From the NCBI RefSeq assembly GCF_000473325.1, contig NZ_KI421514.1:371500-435499 (forward strand): a DNA stretch of 64,000 nucleotides, read 5' to 3'. The notes below the pieces were generated by a model. The model was given only the letters and a program-made list of their open reading frames with translations, ran no database searches and had not been told where the DNA came from. Source of the DNA: Leisingera caerulea DSM 24564 (GTDB lineage: Bacteria > Pseudomonadota > Alphaproteobacteria > Rhodobacterales > Rhodobacteraceae). Below are positions 18,415 to 27,679 of this stretch, one piece after another (the first letter of the stretch is position 1; each line of letters starts with the position of its first letter). Made by a program: the position numbers and the translations under genes.

Positions 18415-18418
18415 GCGG

Positions 18419-19312
18419 ATGGCACAGCGTTACGGCGGCAAACACAGCCCCGGCAGCAAACCCGGGCCGGAAGGCCCTGCTCCGCAGCAGTCTTACCGCA
18501 ATGCCCAGGTGGACCCGGTCGGGGTGCGCGCCAACGTGCTCTTTGTGCCGCCCGCACTCCTGGCCCTGCTGTCGCTGAACGACGGCGCCACCGGGCTGGC
18601 GCTGGGGCTGCTTGGCGCAGGCCTGTGGACCAGCGGCGCCTTCCTGCTGCGCGAGGGGCTGAAGGCTGAGGCTGCCTATGCCGCCCGCAAGGTGGCCCGC
18701 AGGCCCACTCTGCCCCGCAAGATCCTGGCGGCACTGCTGGCCGGCGCCGGCGCGGCGCTGGCTGCGTGGAAGGCCGAACCCGGCATCCTGATTGCCGCCA
18801 TTTACGGCGCCGCGGCAACGGGTCTCCATATCACAGCCTTTGGCATCGACCCGCTGCGGGACAAGGGTGTGGCGGGCGCCGACACCTTCCAGCAGTCCCG
18901 GGTGGCCCGCGCAGTGGATGAGGCCGAGCAAAGCCTTGCCGCCATGAAGGACGCCGCCCTGCGCGCCCGCGACCGCCGGGTGGAGGCACGGGTGGAACAG
19001 TTCCAATCTGTTGCCCGCGAATTGTTCCGCACGGTTGAGGAAGACCCGCGCGACCTGACTGCGGCGCGGAAGTACCTGACCGTCTATCTGCAGGGCGCCC
19101 GTGACGCGACGGTGAAATTTGCCGACATTTACGCCCGCAGCCAGGACGCGCAGGCGCGCGAGGGTTATTTGGCGCTGCTGGATGATCTGGAACAGAACTT
19201 TGCCGCGCGCACCCGCAAGATGCTGGTGGAAGACCGCACGGACCTGACGATTGAGATTGATGTGCTGCGCGACCGTTTGCAGCGTGAAGGGGTCCATCTG
19301 GACCGCAACTGA
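18419..19312 (+). CDS. XpaC-like protein (5-bromo-4-chloroindolyl phosphate hydrolysis family)
   Basis: A 297-residue protein. A soluble basic N-terminus is followed by two pairs of hydrophobic helices (about 40-75 and 105-145), then a long charged helical region (about 165-297) like that of XpaC proteins. XpaC and TelA genes are neighbours in many bacteria, as here (18 bases apart). The hydrolysis name comes from an old phenotype; the biochemical role is unknown. It is probably an inner-membrane partner of TelA. Confidence 0.8.
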   Translation: MAQRYGGKHSPGSKPGPEGPAPQQSYRNAQVDPVGVRANVLFVPPALLALLSLNDGATGLALGLLGAGLWTSGAFLLREGLKAEAAYAARKVARRPTLPRKILAALLAGAGAALAAWKAEPGILIAAIYGAAATGLHITAFGIDPLRDKGVAGADTFQQSRVARAVDEAEQSLAAMKDAALRARDRRVEARVEQFQSVARELFRTVEEDPRDLTAARKYLTVYLQGARDATVKFADIYARSQDAQAREGYLALLDDLEQNFAARTRKMLVEDRTDLTIEIDVLRDRLQREGVHLDRN

Positions 19313-19330
19313 TTAGCGAGGAAGCCGTTC

Positions 19331-20521
19331 ATGTCGGAAGCTGTCCAACAGAAAGCCGCCCAGGCCGAAACACTGGTAAAAGAGGTCACGGCCATCGAAC
19401 TGCCGGAACCTGTGGCGGAGGTGCAGCCGCTGGAGCAGGCCGATGCCCCCACCAGCGAGGCGATCCGGGTGCGGATGGACCAGCTCGACATGGCCGACAC
19501 CAATTCAATTATCCATTTCGGCTCTGCCGCGCAGGCCGAGCTGCAGACGATCAGCCAGGCGATGCTCTCGGATGTGCGCAATAAGGACGTGGGGCCTGCG
19601 GGCGACAGCTTGCGCAATATCGTGACCACCATCCGCGGCTTCTCGGTCTCCGAACTGGACATCCGCCGCAAGCCGACCTTGTGGGAGCGTCTTTTGGGCA
19701 GGGCCGCCCCCTTTGCCAAATTCACTGCGCGCTATGAGACGGTGCAGGAGCAGATCGACAGGATCACCGATGACCTGCTGGGCCATGAGCATCAGCTGCT
19801 GAAAGACATCAAGTCGCTCGACCTGCTGTATGAGAAGACGCTGAACTTCTACGACGAGCTGGCGCTGTATATCGCGGCAGGCGAGGCCAAGCTGGCGCAG
19901 CTGGACGGCGAGGACATCCCGGCCAAGGAAGCCGAGGTCCAGGCTGCCGCCGAAAACGATCAGGTCATGAAGGCGCAGGAGCTGCGCGACCTGCGCGCAG
20001 CCCGTGATGATCTGGAACGCCGGGTGCATGATCTCAAGCTCACCCGCCAGGTCACCATGCAGTCGCTGCCGTCGATCCGGCTGGTGCAGGAGAACGACAA
20101 GTCGCTGGTGACCAAGATCAACTCCACCCTGGTCAACACCGTGCCGCTGTGGGAAACCCAGCTGGCGCAGGCACTGACCATCCAGCGCTCCGCCCAGGCA
20201 GCGGCCGCGGTGCGTGACGCCAATGACCTGACCAATGAGCTCTTGACCTCCAACGCCGCCAACCTGCGCCAGTCGAACGAGATGATCCGCCAGGAGATGG
20301 AGCGCGGCGTCTTTGACATTGAGGCCGTGAAACAGGCCAATGCGGATCTGATCGGCACCATTCAGGACAGCCTGCGCATCGCCGATGAGGGCAAGGCCAA
20401 ACGCGCCGCCGCAGAGGCCGAACTGCAAAAGATGGAGGCCGAGCTGCGCGACACGCTGGCTGCCGCCAAGTCCCGCCGCGACGGGACTGGCGACACCGCG
20501 GGCACCGCGGTGCCGAACTGA
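19331..20521 (+). CDS. Toxic anion resistance protein, TelA family
   Basis: A 396-residue, almost wholly helical TelA-family protein. It has the family core (ERLLGRAAPFAKFTARYETVQEQIDRI), a coiled-coil from about 180 to 235 (LRDLRAARDDLERRVHDLKL) and the conserved segment VNTVPLWETQLAQALTIQRSA. TelA was named for tellurite resistance; homologues affect envelope stress and antibiotic tolerance. GAGGAAG lies before the ATG. It sits between the xpaC-like gene and the DUF2927 lipoprotein gene, which points to an envelope function. Confidence 0.9.
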   Translation: MSEAVQQKAAQAETLVKEVTAIELPEPVAEVQPLEQADAPTSEAIRVRMDQLDMADTNSIIHFGSAAQAELQTISQAMLSDVRNKDVGPAGDSLRNIVTTIRGFSVSELDIRRKPTLWERLLGRAAPFAKFTARYETVQEQIDRITDDLLGHEHQLLKDIKSLDLLYEKTLNFYDELALYIAAGEAKLAQLDGEDIPAKEAEVQAAAENDQVMKAQELRDLRAARDDLERRVHDLKLTRQVTMQSLPSIRLVQENDKSLVTKINSTLVNTVPLWETQLAQALTIQRSAQAAAAVRDANDLTNELLTSNAANLRQSNEMIRQEMERGVFDIEAVKQANADLIGTIQDSLRIADEGKAKRAAAEAELQKMEAELRDTLAAAKSRRDGTGDTAGTAVPN

Positions 20522-20526
20522 AACCG

Positions 20527-21468
20527 GTGGCAGGCGTGCGGGCGCATTACGCGGTTTGGAAAGGCGGAGCGGCACTGGCCGGGCTGGCCGCCCTGGCGGC
20601 ATGCCTGCCGTTTGACCAGCCGGAATCGCTGGTGCCGCAGCCCCGCCCTGCCGTGCCGGAACCTGCAGTCTACAAACCCTCCGCCGACAGCGCACAGCTG
20701 GCCTACTACTACAACGCCTTGCAGCGCGACCTGCTGACCCGCGGCCTGCTGCGAACCGACGGCGGCGGACCGGACACGCCTTATGATGCCGAAGATCTGG
20801 CGGAGAGCTTCGAAGCGCTGGCGTTTTATGATGAATACGGCGGCTCCGGCATATCCGGCGGATTGGGCCGCTGGGAAGGCCCGGTGCGGATCGCGGCAGA
20901 GTTCGGCCCCTCGGTGCCCGCGGCCCGGCGGGCTGCGGACACCGAGACGCTGAACGCCTACGCCGCCCGGCTGGCCCGGATCACCGGCCACCCGATCGGC
21001 ACCGTGGCCGCGCGCGGCAATTTCCACGTGATCTTTGCCAGCCTCGACGACAGCGCCTTTGTGGCCGAGCGCGTGCGCGAACTGCTGCCCGCGATCAGCG
21101 CCAAGGACCTGTCGCTGCTGGCCGCGCCGCCGCGCAGTTTCTACTGCCTGGTGGTGGCAGGCGGGCCGCAGAGCAATCCGCTGTCCTACACCCGCGGAGT
21201 GGCGCTGATCCGGGCCGAGCACCCGGACCTGGTACGCAAAAGCTGCGTGCATGAGGAAGTGGCGCAAGGTCTGGGCCTTCGCAACGACAGCCCGCGGGCG
21301 CGGCCCTCGATTTTCAACGACGATGACGAATTTGCGCTGCTGACCAGCTTTGACGAAAAACTGCTGCAGATGCTGTATGATCCAAGACTGAAAACGGGCA
21401 TGAGCGCCGAAGACGCCCGCCCCGTGATCCGCATTCTCGCCCGCGAGGCGATGGGCCAGGAACTGTAG
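20527..21468 (+). CDS. DUF2927 lipoprotein
   Basis: A 313-residue protein. The signal ends at a lipobox (GLAALAACLP, Cys about 29). The DUF2927 domain spans about 55-270, including the AYAARLARITGHPI segment and the CVHEEVAQGLGLRNDSP motif, which resembles a metallopeptidase HExxxxLG-type helix but with HEE preceded by Cys-Val. It starts at a GTG five bases after the TelA stop without a clear ribosome site, so translation is probably coupled. It may be a degenerate zincin at the outer membrane. Confidence 0.78.
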   Translation: MAGVRAHYAVWKGGAALAGLAALAACLPFDQPESLVPQPRPAVPEPAVYKPSADSAQLAYYYNALQRDLLTRGLLRTDGGGPDTPYDAEDLAESFEALAFYDEYGGSGISGGLGRWEGPVRIAAEFGPSVPAARRAADTETLNAYAARLARITGHPIGTVAARGNFHVIFASLDDSAFVAERVRELLPAISAKDLSLLAAPPRSFYCLVVAGGPQSNPLSYTRGVALIRAEHPDLVRKSCVHEEVAQGLGLRNDSPRARPSIFNDDDEFALLTSFDEKLLQMLYDPRLKTGMSAEDARPVIRILAREAMGQEL

Positions 21469-21494
21469 GCCGCCAAAGGAAGAGGACCTGAAAC

Positions 21495-22679
21495 ATGGGT
21501 ATTTTCGATTTTCTCAAGGGCGAATTCATTGATGTCATTCACTGGGTGGATGACACTCGTGACACCATGGTCTGGCGGTTCGAGCGCGAGGGCCATGCCA
21601 TCAAATACGGCGCCAAGCTGACGGTGCGCGAGGGCCAGGCAGCAGTGTTCGTGCATGAGGGGCAGCTGGCGGATGTGTTCACCCCGGGTCTCTATCTGCT
21701 GGAGACCAACAACATGCCGGTGCTGACGACGCTGCAGCATTGGGACCATGGCTTCCAATCGCCGTTCAAGTCGGAGATCTACTTTGTCGACACCACCCGC
21801 TTCAGCGATCTGAAGTGGGGCACCAAGAACCCGATCATCTGCCGCGATCCGGAATTCGGCCCGGTGCGGCTGCGCGCCTATGGCACCTATACGATCAAGG
21901 TCGCCGACCCCGCCCGCTTCCTGAGCGAGATCGTCGGCACCGATGGCGAGTTCACGATGGACGAGATCTCCTATCAGATCCGCAATATCATCGTGCAGGA
22001 GTTCTCCCGCGTCATCGCAGGCTCCGGCATTCCGGTGCTGGACATGGCCGCCAACACGGCAGACCTGGGCAAGCTGGTGGCGGCAGAGATCTCCGGCACT
22101 TTGGCGGACTACGGCCTGATGATGCCGGAGCTTTATATCGAAAACATCTCGCTGCCGCCCGCGGTAGAGGAAGCGATGGACAAGCGCACGCAGATGGGCG
22201 TGCTGGGCGACCTTGGCCGCTATACCCAGTTTTCTGCGGCCGAAGCGATGACCGCCGCGGCCAAAACGCCGAACAGCGGCATGGGTGCCGGCATGGGGAT
22301 GGGCATGGGAATGGCGATGGCGCAGCAGATGGGCCAGGCCCTGCAGGGAGGCGCGGCTTCTCAGGCAGCGGGTCAGCCGTCCGGGCCATGGGGTGCGCGG
22401 CCCGAACCCGCTGCGCCGCAAGCGCCTGCGCCCGTGGCGCCGCCCCCGCCGCCGGTGGAGCATGTCTGGCATATCGCGGCGGAGGGGCAAACCTCCGGGC
22501 CCTTTTCCAAAGCGCGGATGGGGCGGATGGCGCAGGACGGCAGCCTGACGCGGGACACCCATGTCTGGACGCCAGGCCAGGATGGCTGGAAACGGGCGGG
22601 CGATGTGATGGAACTGGCGCAGCTGTTCACGATCCTGCCGCCCCCGCCCCCGCCCCCTCCGGCCCCGCCTGCCGGCTGA
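21495..22679 (+). CDS. SPFH-domain protein with C-terminal GYF_2 domain (YdjI-like)
   Basis: A 394-residue protein. The N-terminus MGIFDFLKGEFIDVIHWVDDTRDTMVWRF in pieces and the SPFH/virion-core region (to about 260) match the YdjI-type family. A glycine/methionine-rich linker (MGAGMGMGMGMAMAQQM, about 262-278) follows, then a Pro-rich linker and a GYF_2 domain (VWHIAAEGQTSGPFSKARM, about 325-380) with a poly-Pro end. SPFH proteins form membrane scaffolds, and GYF domains bind proline-rich peptides. GGAAGAGGACC precedes the ATG. Confidence 0.88.
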   Translation: MGIFDFLKGEFIDVIHWVDDTRDTMVWRFEREGHAIKYGAKLTVREGQAAVFVHEGQLADVFTPGLYLLETNNMPVLTTLQHWDHGFQSPFKSEIYFVDTTRFSDLKWGTKNPIICRDPEFGPVRLRAYGTYTIKVADPARFLSEIVGTDGEFTMDEISYQIRNIIVQEFSRVIAGSGIPVLDMAANTADLGKLVAAEISGTLADYGLMMPELYIENISLPPAVEEAMDKRTQMGVLGDLGRYTQFSAAEAMTAAAKTPNSGMGAGMGMGMGMAMAQQMGQALQGGAASQAAGQPSGPWGARPEPAAPQAPAPVAPPPPPVEHVWHIAAEGQTSGPFSKARMGRMAQDGSLTRDTHVWTPGQDGWKRAGDVMELAQLFTILPPPPPPPPAPPAG

Positions 22680-22767
22680 GCCTTGGCTGCGGCGGTGCCC
22701 GGACCGCGATGCCGCCGCCCTCATTCCTTCCGTTGATTTCCCACCGCAGGTTCCCCGCCCCGTGACG

Positions 22768-23889
22768 ATGCCCCCGCCGCCGCCAGCCGCCAGCGCGCCC
22801 TCTGCCCAGGAGGACAGCCACCGCTTCCCCTGCCCCAATTGCGGCGCCGATTACCGTTTCGACCCGAACGCGGGGGCGCTGATCTGCGATCACTGCGGCC
22901 ACCGCGAAGACGTGCGCAGCGGGCCGTGGGAGGGCTCCGCCCTGCGGGAGCTGGACTTCCGCGCTGCCGTGGCCGAGCAGCTGCCGGAGGCGGAAATCGA
23001 AGTCACGCGCGTCTCTGTCTGCCCGAACTGCGCGGCCCAGGTCGAGTTCGACCCTGACACCCACGCCAAGGAATGCCCGTTCTGCGCCACCCCGGTCGTG
23101 ACCGGCACCGGCGAGAACAGGCATATCAAGCCCAAGGGGGTGCTGCCGTTTGCCGTGGAGGAGCGCGCGGCGCACAAGGCAATGACCGATTGGCTCGGCC
23201 AGTTGTGGTTCGCACCAAGCGGCCTGAAGGAATACGCCCGCAAGGGGCGGCGGATGCAAGGGATCTATGTGCCTTACTGGACCTATGACGCCCAGACCCG
23301 CAGTTCCTATACCGGTCAGCGCGGCACGGTCTATTACGTGACCGAAACCTTCCGGCGCGACGGCAAGATGCAGACCCGGCAGGTGGCCAAGGTGCGCTGG
23401 CGGCCCGCTTCCGGCCGGGTGCAGCGGTTCTTTGACGATGTGCTGGTGCTGGCCTCCAAAAGCCTGCCGAAACGCTATACCGAGGCGCTGGAGCCCTGGG
23501 ACCTGTCGCAGCTTGAACCCTATCAGCCGCAGTATCTGGCGGGCTTCCGGGCCGAGGCCTATGCGGTGGACCTGGAGGCAGGCTTTGCCGAGGCGGGACA
23601 GAAGATGGAGCGCGTTATCGAGCGCGACGTGCGCTTCGACATCGGCGGCGACCGGCAGCGCATCAGCAGCATCGACACGCGGATGTCCGATGTGACCTTC
23701 AAGCACATCCTGCTGCCGGTCTGGCTGGCGGCCTACAAGTACCGCGGCAAGACCTACCGTTTTGTGGTGAACGGGCAATCGGGCCGGGTGCAGGGCGAGC
23801 GGCCCTATTCGGCCTGGAAGATTGCCATTGCGGTCGTTCTGGCGCTGGCCGTTGCCGCGGGCATCGCCCTGCTGGCCAGCCAGCAGTAG
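22768..23889 (+). CDS. Zinc-ribbon membrane-anchored protein
   Basis: A 373-residue protein with two zinc ribbons: CPNCGADYRF...CDHCG (about 21-44) and CPNCAAQVEF...CPFC (about 86-110). A beta-rich middle follows, and one C-terminal membrane helix (about 347-372) leaves the bulk in the cytoplasm. It is often misnamed a primosomal or replication protein because of the ribbons. The ATG at 22768 or a GTG at 22762 are both possible. Following the SPFH gene, it is likely its partner; SPFH plus zinc-ribbon pairs recur in such loci. Confidence 0.75.
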   Translation: MPPPPPAASAPSAQEDSHRFPCPNCGADYRFDPNAGALICDHCGHREDVRSGPWEGSALRELDFRAAVAEQLPEAEIEVTRVSVCPNCAAQVEFDPDTHAKECPFCATPVVTGTGENRHIKPKGVLPFAVEERAAHKAMTDWLGQLWFAPSGLKEYARKGRRMQGIYVPYWTYDAQTRSSYTGQRGTVYYVTETFRRDGKMQTRQVAKVRWRPASGRVQRFFDDVLVLASKSLPKRYTEALEPWDLSQLEPYQPQYLAGFRAEAYAVDLEAGFAEAGQKMERVIERDVRFDIGGDRQRISSIDTRMSDVTFKHILLPVWLAAYKYRGKTYRFVVNGQSGRVQGERPYSAWKIAIAVVLALAVAAGIALLASQQ

Positions 23890-23903
23890 CGCTGCAAACA
23901 GCG

Positions 23904-23927
23904 GAAGGGGGAGCTGCCTCCCCCTTC
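23904..23927 (+). terminator. Hairpin ending the XpaC-TelA-SPFH operon
   Basis: A perfect 10-bp stem (GAAGGGGGAG/CTCCCCCTTC, loop CTGC), 15 bases after the zinc-ribbon stop. There is no T-run; it lies between convergent genes. Confidence 0.6.
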
Positions 23928-23983
23928 CTGATGCGGCCGGTTCCTTTCCCCGGTATTCTGCCGGAACCGCAGCCGACCCCTTG

Positions 23984-24403
23984 TCAGCCCTTACTGATCT
24001 CGATCTTGCGGGCGGTCTCAGGCTGCTCCAGCGCTTTCTTCGGCACCGAGATATGCAGAACGCCGTCCTCCATCCTGGCAGAGGCCGCCTGCCCGTCGGC
24101 ATCCTCCGGCAGGCGGAAGGAACGGCGGAAGGCACCATACTGGCGCTCGCTGAAGTACCATGTGTCGCCTGTCTTCTCGGACTGGGTTTTCTTTTCGCCG
24201 CGGATCATCAGCACGCCGTTGTCCACGGTCAGCTCGACATCTCCAAGAGCGACGCCCGGAAGCTCCATCGCAATGTCATAAGCCTCTTTGCCCGAAGAGG
24301 CCTCAGTTGCGGGATTGAGCCAATCGGTGAGACGGGTTCCGAAGCTGCGGAACGGGTCATAGAGCGACGGCCAGAAACCGCCGTGTTCGGTTTTTTCCAC
24401 CAT
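23984..24403 (-). CDS. Hsp20 / alpha-crystallin small heat-shock protein
   Basis: A 139-residue protein with the alpha-crystallin domain (about 45-135): AYDIAMELPGVALGDVELTVDNGVLMIRGEKK in pieces, then RQYGAFRRSFRLPEDAD and the GVLHISVPKK strand. The short N-terminus has the WPSLYDPFRSFGTRLTDWL region typical of Hsp20. It is an ATP-independent holdase in the cytoplasm. A G-rich AGGAGGTTG site lies before the start. Divergent from the nitroreductase gene. Confidence 0.93.
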   Translation of the reverse strand: MVEKTEHGGFWPSLYDPFRSFGTRLTDWLNPATEASSGKEAYDIAMELPGVALGDVELTVDNGVLMIRGEKKTQSEKTGDTWYFSERQYGAFRRSFRLPEDADGQAASARMEDGVLHISVPKKALEQPETARKIEISKG

Positions 24404-24539
24404 AGTTCAACCTCCTTTCCTGTTTCGGCCCATTGTATCCCTGACGCTGCGGCACTGCCTTGATCCGGCGCAAGCGGGGCGCTTGCGCAAAGGAAATTCT
24501 GACGCCAGTCTGGCCCTCAGCCGCCCGGAGGGACCTGAC

Positions 24540-25214
24540 GTGACACCCGAACTGCAACGCCTGAACAAACTGTTTGCCGCGCGCCACAGCTGCCGGGCCT
24601 TCCGCCCGGAGCCGGTGCCGCGCGCGGTGATAGATGACATCCTGCGGACCGCGCAAAAGGTGCCCTCATGGTGCAATGCGCAGCCCTGGAAGGTGACGAT
24701 CTGCAGCGGCGCTGAAGCGGAGCGCGTGCGGGCCGCCCTTCTGAAGGCGGCCGAGGACGGCGGGCACAGCCCGGACCTGCCCTTTCCCGATGGCTACTCG
24801 GATGAGTATCAGCAGCGCCGCCGCGACTGCGGCTGGGCGCTGTATGAGGCTGTCGGCGTGCAGAAAGGCGACCGTGCGGGCTCGGCCCGGCAGATGATGG
24901 AAAATTACCGGCTGTTCGGCGCACCCCATTGCGCGATCCTGTCCTCTCCGGCGGAGCTGGGATCCTACGGCGCGATGGATTGCGGCGGCTTTGTTGCGGC
25001 CTTCACGCTGGCGGCCCAAGCCGCCGGGGTTGCCAGTATCCCGCAGGCGGCGGTTGCCTCCTTTGCACCGCTGCTGCATGAACTGCTGGACATACCGGAC
25101 GACCGGATCATCCTCTGCGCCATCTCCTTTGGTTACGGCGACGGAGACCACCCGGCCAACAGCTTCCGCACCAGCCGGGCGGCGCTGGAGGAATTTGCGG
25201 ACTGGCGCGGCTGA
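24540..25214 (+). CDS. Nitroreductase-family oxidoreductase
   Basis: A 224-residue FMN-dependent nitroreductase. The N-terminal [38 protein letters not shown] in pieces (about 16-52) holds the FMN-phosphate Arg pair and the SxxNxQPW-like site. The C-terminal half has the family [21 protein letters not shown] chose the GTG at 24540 with GGAGGGACC upstream; a TTG at 24483 would add 19 atypical residues. The substrate is not known. The dtd gene follows 22 bases later. Confidence 0.85.
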   Translation: MTPELQRLNKLFAARHSCRAFRPEPVPRAVIDDILRTAQKVPSWCNAQPWKVTICSGAEAERVRAALLKAAEDGGHSPDLPFPDGYSDEYQQRRRDCGWALYEAVGVQKGDRAGSARQMMENYRLFGAPHCAILSSPAELGSYGAMDCGGFVAAFTLAAQAAGVASIPQAAVASFAPLLHELLDIPDDRIILCAISFGYGDGDHPANSFRTSRAALEEFADWRG

Positions 25215-25236
25215 GGCAGGACAAGGACAAACACAG

Positions 25237-25683
25237 ATGCGGGCATTGATTCAGCGGGTCAGCGAGGCCTCGGTCACGGTGGATGGCGAAACCCTTGGCG
25301 AAATCGGCCCCGGACTGCTGATCCTGGTCTGTGCCATGCAGGGCGACAGCGAAGCCCAGGCGGATCAGCTGGCCGCCAAGATCTCCAAGCTCAGGATCTT
25401 CAAGGATGAGGGCGGCAAGATGAACCTCTCGGTGCTGGACACCGGCGGCAGCGCCCTGGTGGTCAGCCAGTTCACCCTGGCCGCAGACACCCGCCGCGGC
25501 AACCGGCCCGGGTTTTCGGCAGCCGCATCCCCGGCAGAGGGCGAGCGGCTGTATGACTATTTTGCGGGCCAGCTGTCGCGGCTCGGTTTGGAAACAGCCA
25601 AGGGGCGCTTTGGCGCCGACATGAAAGTGCGGCTGCTGAACGACGGCCCGGTGACCATCTGGATGGATACGGAACAGGCCTGA
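25237..25683 (+). CDS. dtd: D-aminoacyl-tRNA deacylase
   Basis: A 148-residue protein of standard Dtd length. It starts [18 protein letters not shown], with the catalytic motifs SQFTLAADT (about 79-87) and [12 protein letters not shown] (about 133-144), the cross-subunit SQ and GP pair. It removes D-amino acids, and glycine from tRNA-Ala, as proofreading. The ATG at 25237 is the universal start for the family. Confidence 0.96.
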   Translation: MRALIQRVSEASVTVDGETLGEIGPGLLILVCAMQGDSEAQADQLAAKISKLRIFKDEGGKMNLSVLDTGGSALVVSQFTLAADTRRGNRPGFSAAASPAEGERLYDYFAGQLSRLGLETAKGRFGADMKVRLLNDGPVTIWMDTEQA

Positions 25684-26095
25684 TCCGGCCATCGCGCCCC
25701 AGTGGCCCCAGCGGCCCCACCCGCCGGAAACGCGCTGTCAGCCGGCCCTGCCGGCGGCAGCGACGACGTTTTCAGGCCAGAAAGCATCGATTCTATCCCT
25801 GTTACCGCCAGCATTGCACCTCGAACCGGCCAAATCATAAAAAAACCGTCATTCCTGCGCACAAAAATTTCTTGTCGCATTCCAGATGTTTTTTTGATTT
25901 ACACCCGGCATGGCAGCGAAAAACGGCACCTTACTTGAAAAAGGCGACTTCCCTTCAGCAGCCCTTGCCGGCGTGTGCGCGGCCTTACCAAGCGTTTCAC
26001 GAATAACGCTTGCGAGGTGGCAGCAAATGCGCAAATCTTGAACCACCAATCAAAAAACGGGTGCTTACGGCACCGCAACCAATCGGGAGAGACCT
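25684..26095. other. 412-bp intergenic region, promoter side of the peptide ABC operon
   Basis: No gene recognised. 25845-25905 is unusually AT-rich with T and A runs, a likely promoter zone for the importer operon. GC-rich inverted segments at 25725-25765 could end dtd transcription. GGGAGAG stands just before the SBP start. Confidence 0.5.
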
Positions 26096-27679
26096 ATGAA
26101 CAGACACATGCAGTACCTGGCCAGCCAGGCTGTGGCAGGCAAGCTGTCGCGCCGCGACTTCCTGGGCAAGGCCGCAGCACTGGGCTTTACCGCTGTATCC
26201 GCCAACCTGCTGCTGTCCAGCGCCGCCAAGGCGGCTGGCCCGCAGAAAGGCGGCACCATCCGCCTTGGCCTGCAGGGCGGCTCCACCACCGACAGCCTTG
26301 ATCCTGCTCTGGTCACCAACACCGTCGGCCTGATGGTCACCCGCCTGTGGGGTGAAACCCTGGTCGAGCTGGCCGAGGACGGCGGCATCGAAGGCAAGCT
26401 GGCCGAAAGCTATGAAGCCTCGGCTGACGCCAAGACCTGGACCTTCAAGCTGCGCCCCGGCGTGACCTACTCGAACGGCCAGAACGTGACCGCCGAGGAC
26501 GTGGTCAAGACCATGGAGCGCCACAGCGGCGAGGACACCAAGTCCGGCGCCCTGGGCATCATGCGCGGCATCAAGGACGTGCGCGCGGACGGCGACAGCG
26601 TTGTCTTCGAACTGGACAGCCCGAACGCCGACTTGCCTTATCTGCTGGCCGACTACCACCTGATCATCCAGCCGAACGGCGGCAATGACGATCCGGCAGC
26701 GGCCATCGGCACCGGCCCCTACATCATGAAATCCTCCGACATGGGCGTGCGCTTCGTGGCCGAGAAGAACCCGAACTACTGGGGCGATCTGGGCAATGCG
26801 GACACCGTGGAGATCATCGTCATCAACGACGACACCGCCCGCGTCGCAGCGCTGCAGTCCGGCCAGGTGGATGTGATCGACCGGGTGCCGCCGCGCACCG
26901 CGAAACTGGTGGACCGCGCGCCGAACATCACCGTGCACTCGACCTCTGCGGCCGGCCACTATGTGTTCATCATGCACTGCAACACCGCGCCGTTTGACAA
27001 CAACGACGTGCGGATGGCTCTGAAGTACGGCATCAACCGCCAGGAAATGGTCGACAAGATCCTGAACGGCTATGGCACCGTGGGCAACGACACCCCGATC
27101 AACGCCTCCTATCCGATGTACACCGAGCTGGAACAGCGCCAGTTCGACCCGGACAAGGCGATGCACCACATGAAGAAGGCTGGCCACGACGGCGCCATCC
27201 TGCTGCGCACTTCGGACAACTCCTTCCCCGGCGCGCCGGATGCCTCCGCCCTGTTCCAGCAGTCGCTCAACAGCGCGGGCATCAAGCTGGACGTCAAGCG
27301 CGAGCCGAACGATGGCTACTGGTCGGAAGTCTGGAACAACAAACCGTTCTGCACCAGCTACTGGGGCGGCCGTCCGACTCAGGACCAGATGTTCACCACA
27401 GCCTATCTGTCCACCGCGGACTGGAACGACACCCGCTTCAACAACGAGCAGTTCGACCAGATGCTGGTTGCCGCACGCGGCGAGCTGGACGTTGCAAAGC
27501 GGACGCAGATGTATGCTGACATGTCGATGATCCTGCGCGACGAAGGCGGCCTGATCTGCCCGATGTTCAACGACTTCGTCGAAGCGACCACCGACAAGGT
27601 CGACGGCTTTGTCGAAGGCATCCCGGGCCAGGTTCTGATGAACGGCTACGCCGCCAGCAAACTGTGGGTCAAAGCCTAA
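26096..27679 (+). CDS. Peptide/opine-type ABC transporter substrate-binding protein
   Basis: A 527-residue SBP_bac_5 protein. A twin-arginine signal (KLSRRDFLGKAAALGF, Arg pair 19-20) exports it folded, with cleavage near AKAAG. Family features include YSNGQNVTAEDVVKTMERH and the DRVPPRTAKLVDRAPN region. It binds oligopeptides or similar solutes in the periplasm for the permeases that follow directly. Ligand unknown. Confidence 0.92.
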   Translation: MNRHMQYLASQAVAGKLSRRDFLGKAAALGFTAVSANLLLSSAAKAAGPQKGGTIRLGLQGGSTTDSLDPALVTNTVGLMVTRLWGETLVELAEDGGIEGKLAESYEASADAKTWTFKLRPGVTYSNGQNVTAEDVVKTMERHSGEDTKSGALGIMRGIKDVRADGDSVVFELDSPNADLPYLLADYHLIIQPNGGNDDPAAAIGTGPYIMKSSDMGVRFVAEKNPNYWGDLGNADTVEIIVINDDTARVAALQSGQVDVIDRVPPRTAKLVDRAPNITVHSTSAAGHYVFIMHCNTAPFDNNDVRMALKYGINRQEMVDKILNGYGTVGNDTPINASYPMYTELEQRQFDPDKAMHHMKKAGHDGAILLRTSDNSFPGAPDASALFQQSLNSAGIKLDVKREPNDGYWSEVWNNKPFCTSYWGGRPTQDQMFTTAYLSTADWNDTRFNNEQFDQMLVAARGELDVAKRTQMYADMSMILRDEGGLICPMFNDFVEATTDKVDGFVEGIPGQVLMNGYAASKLWVKA

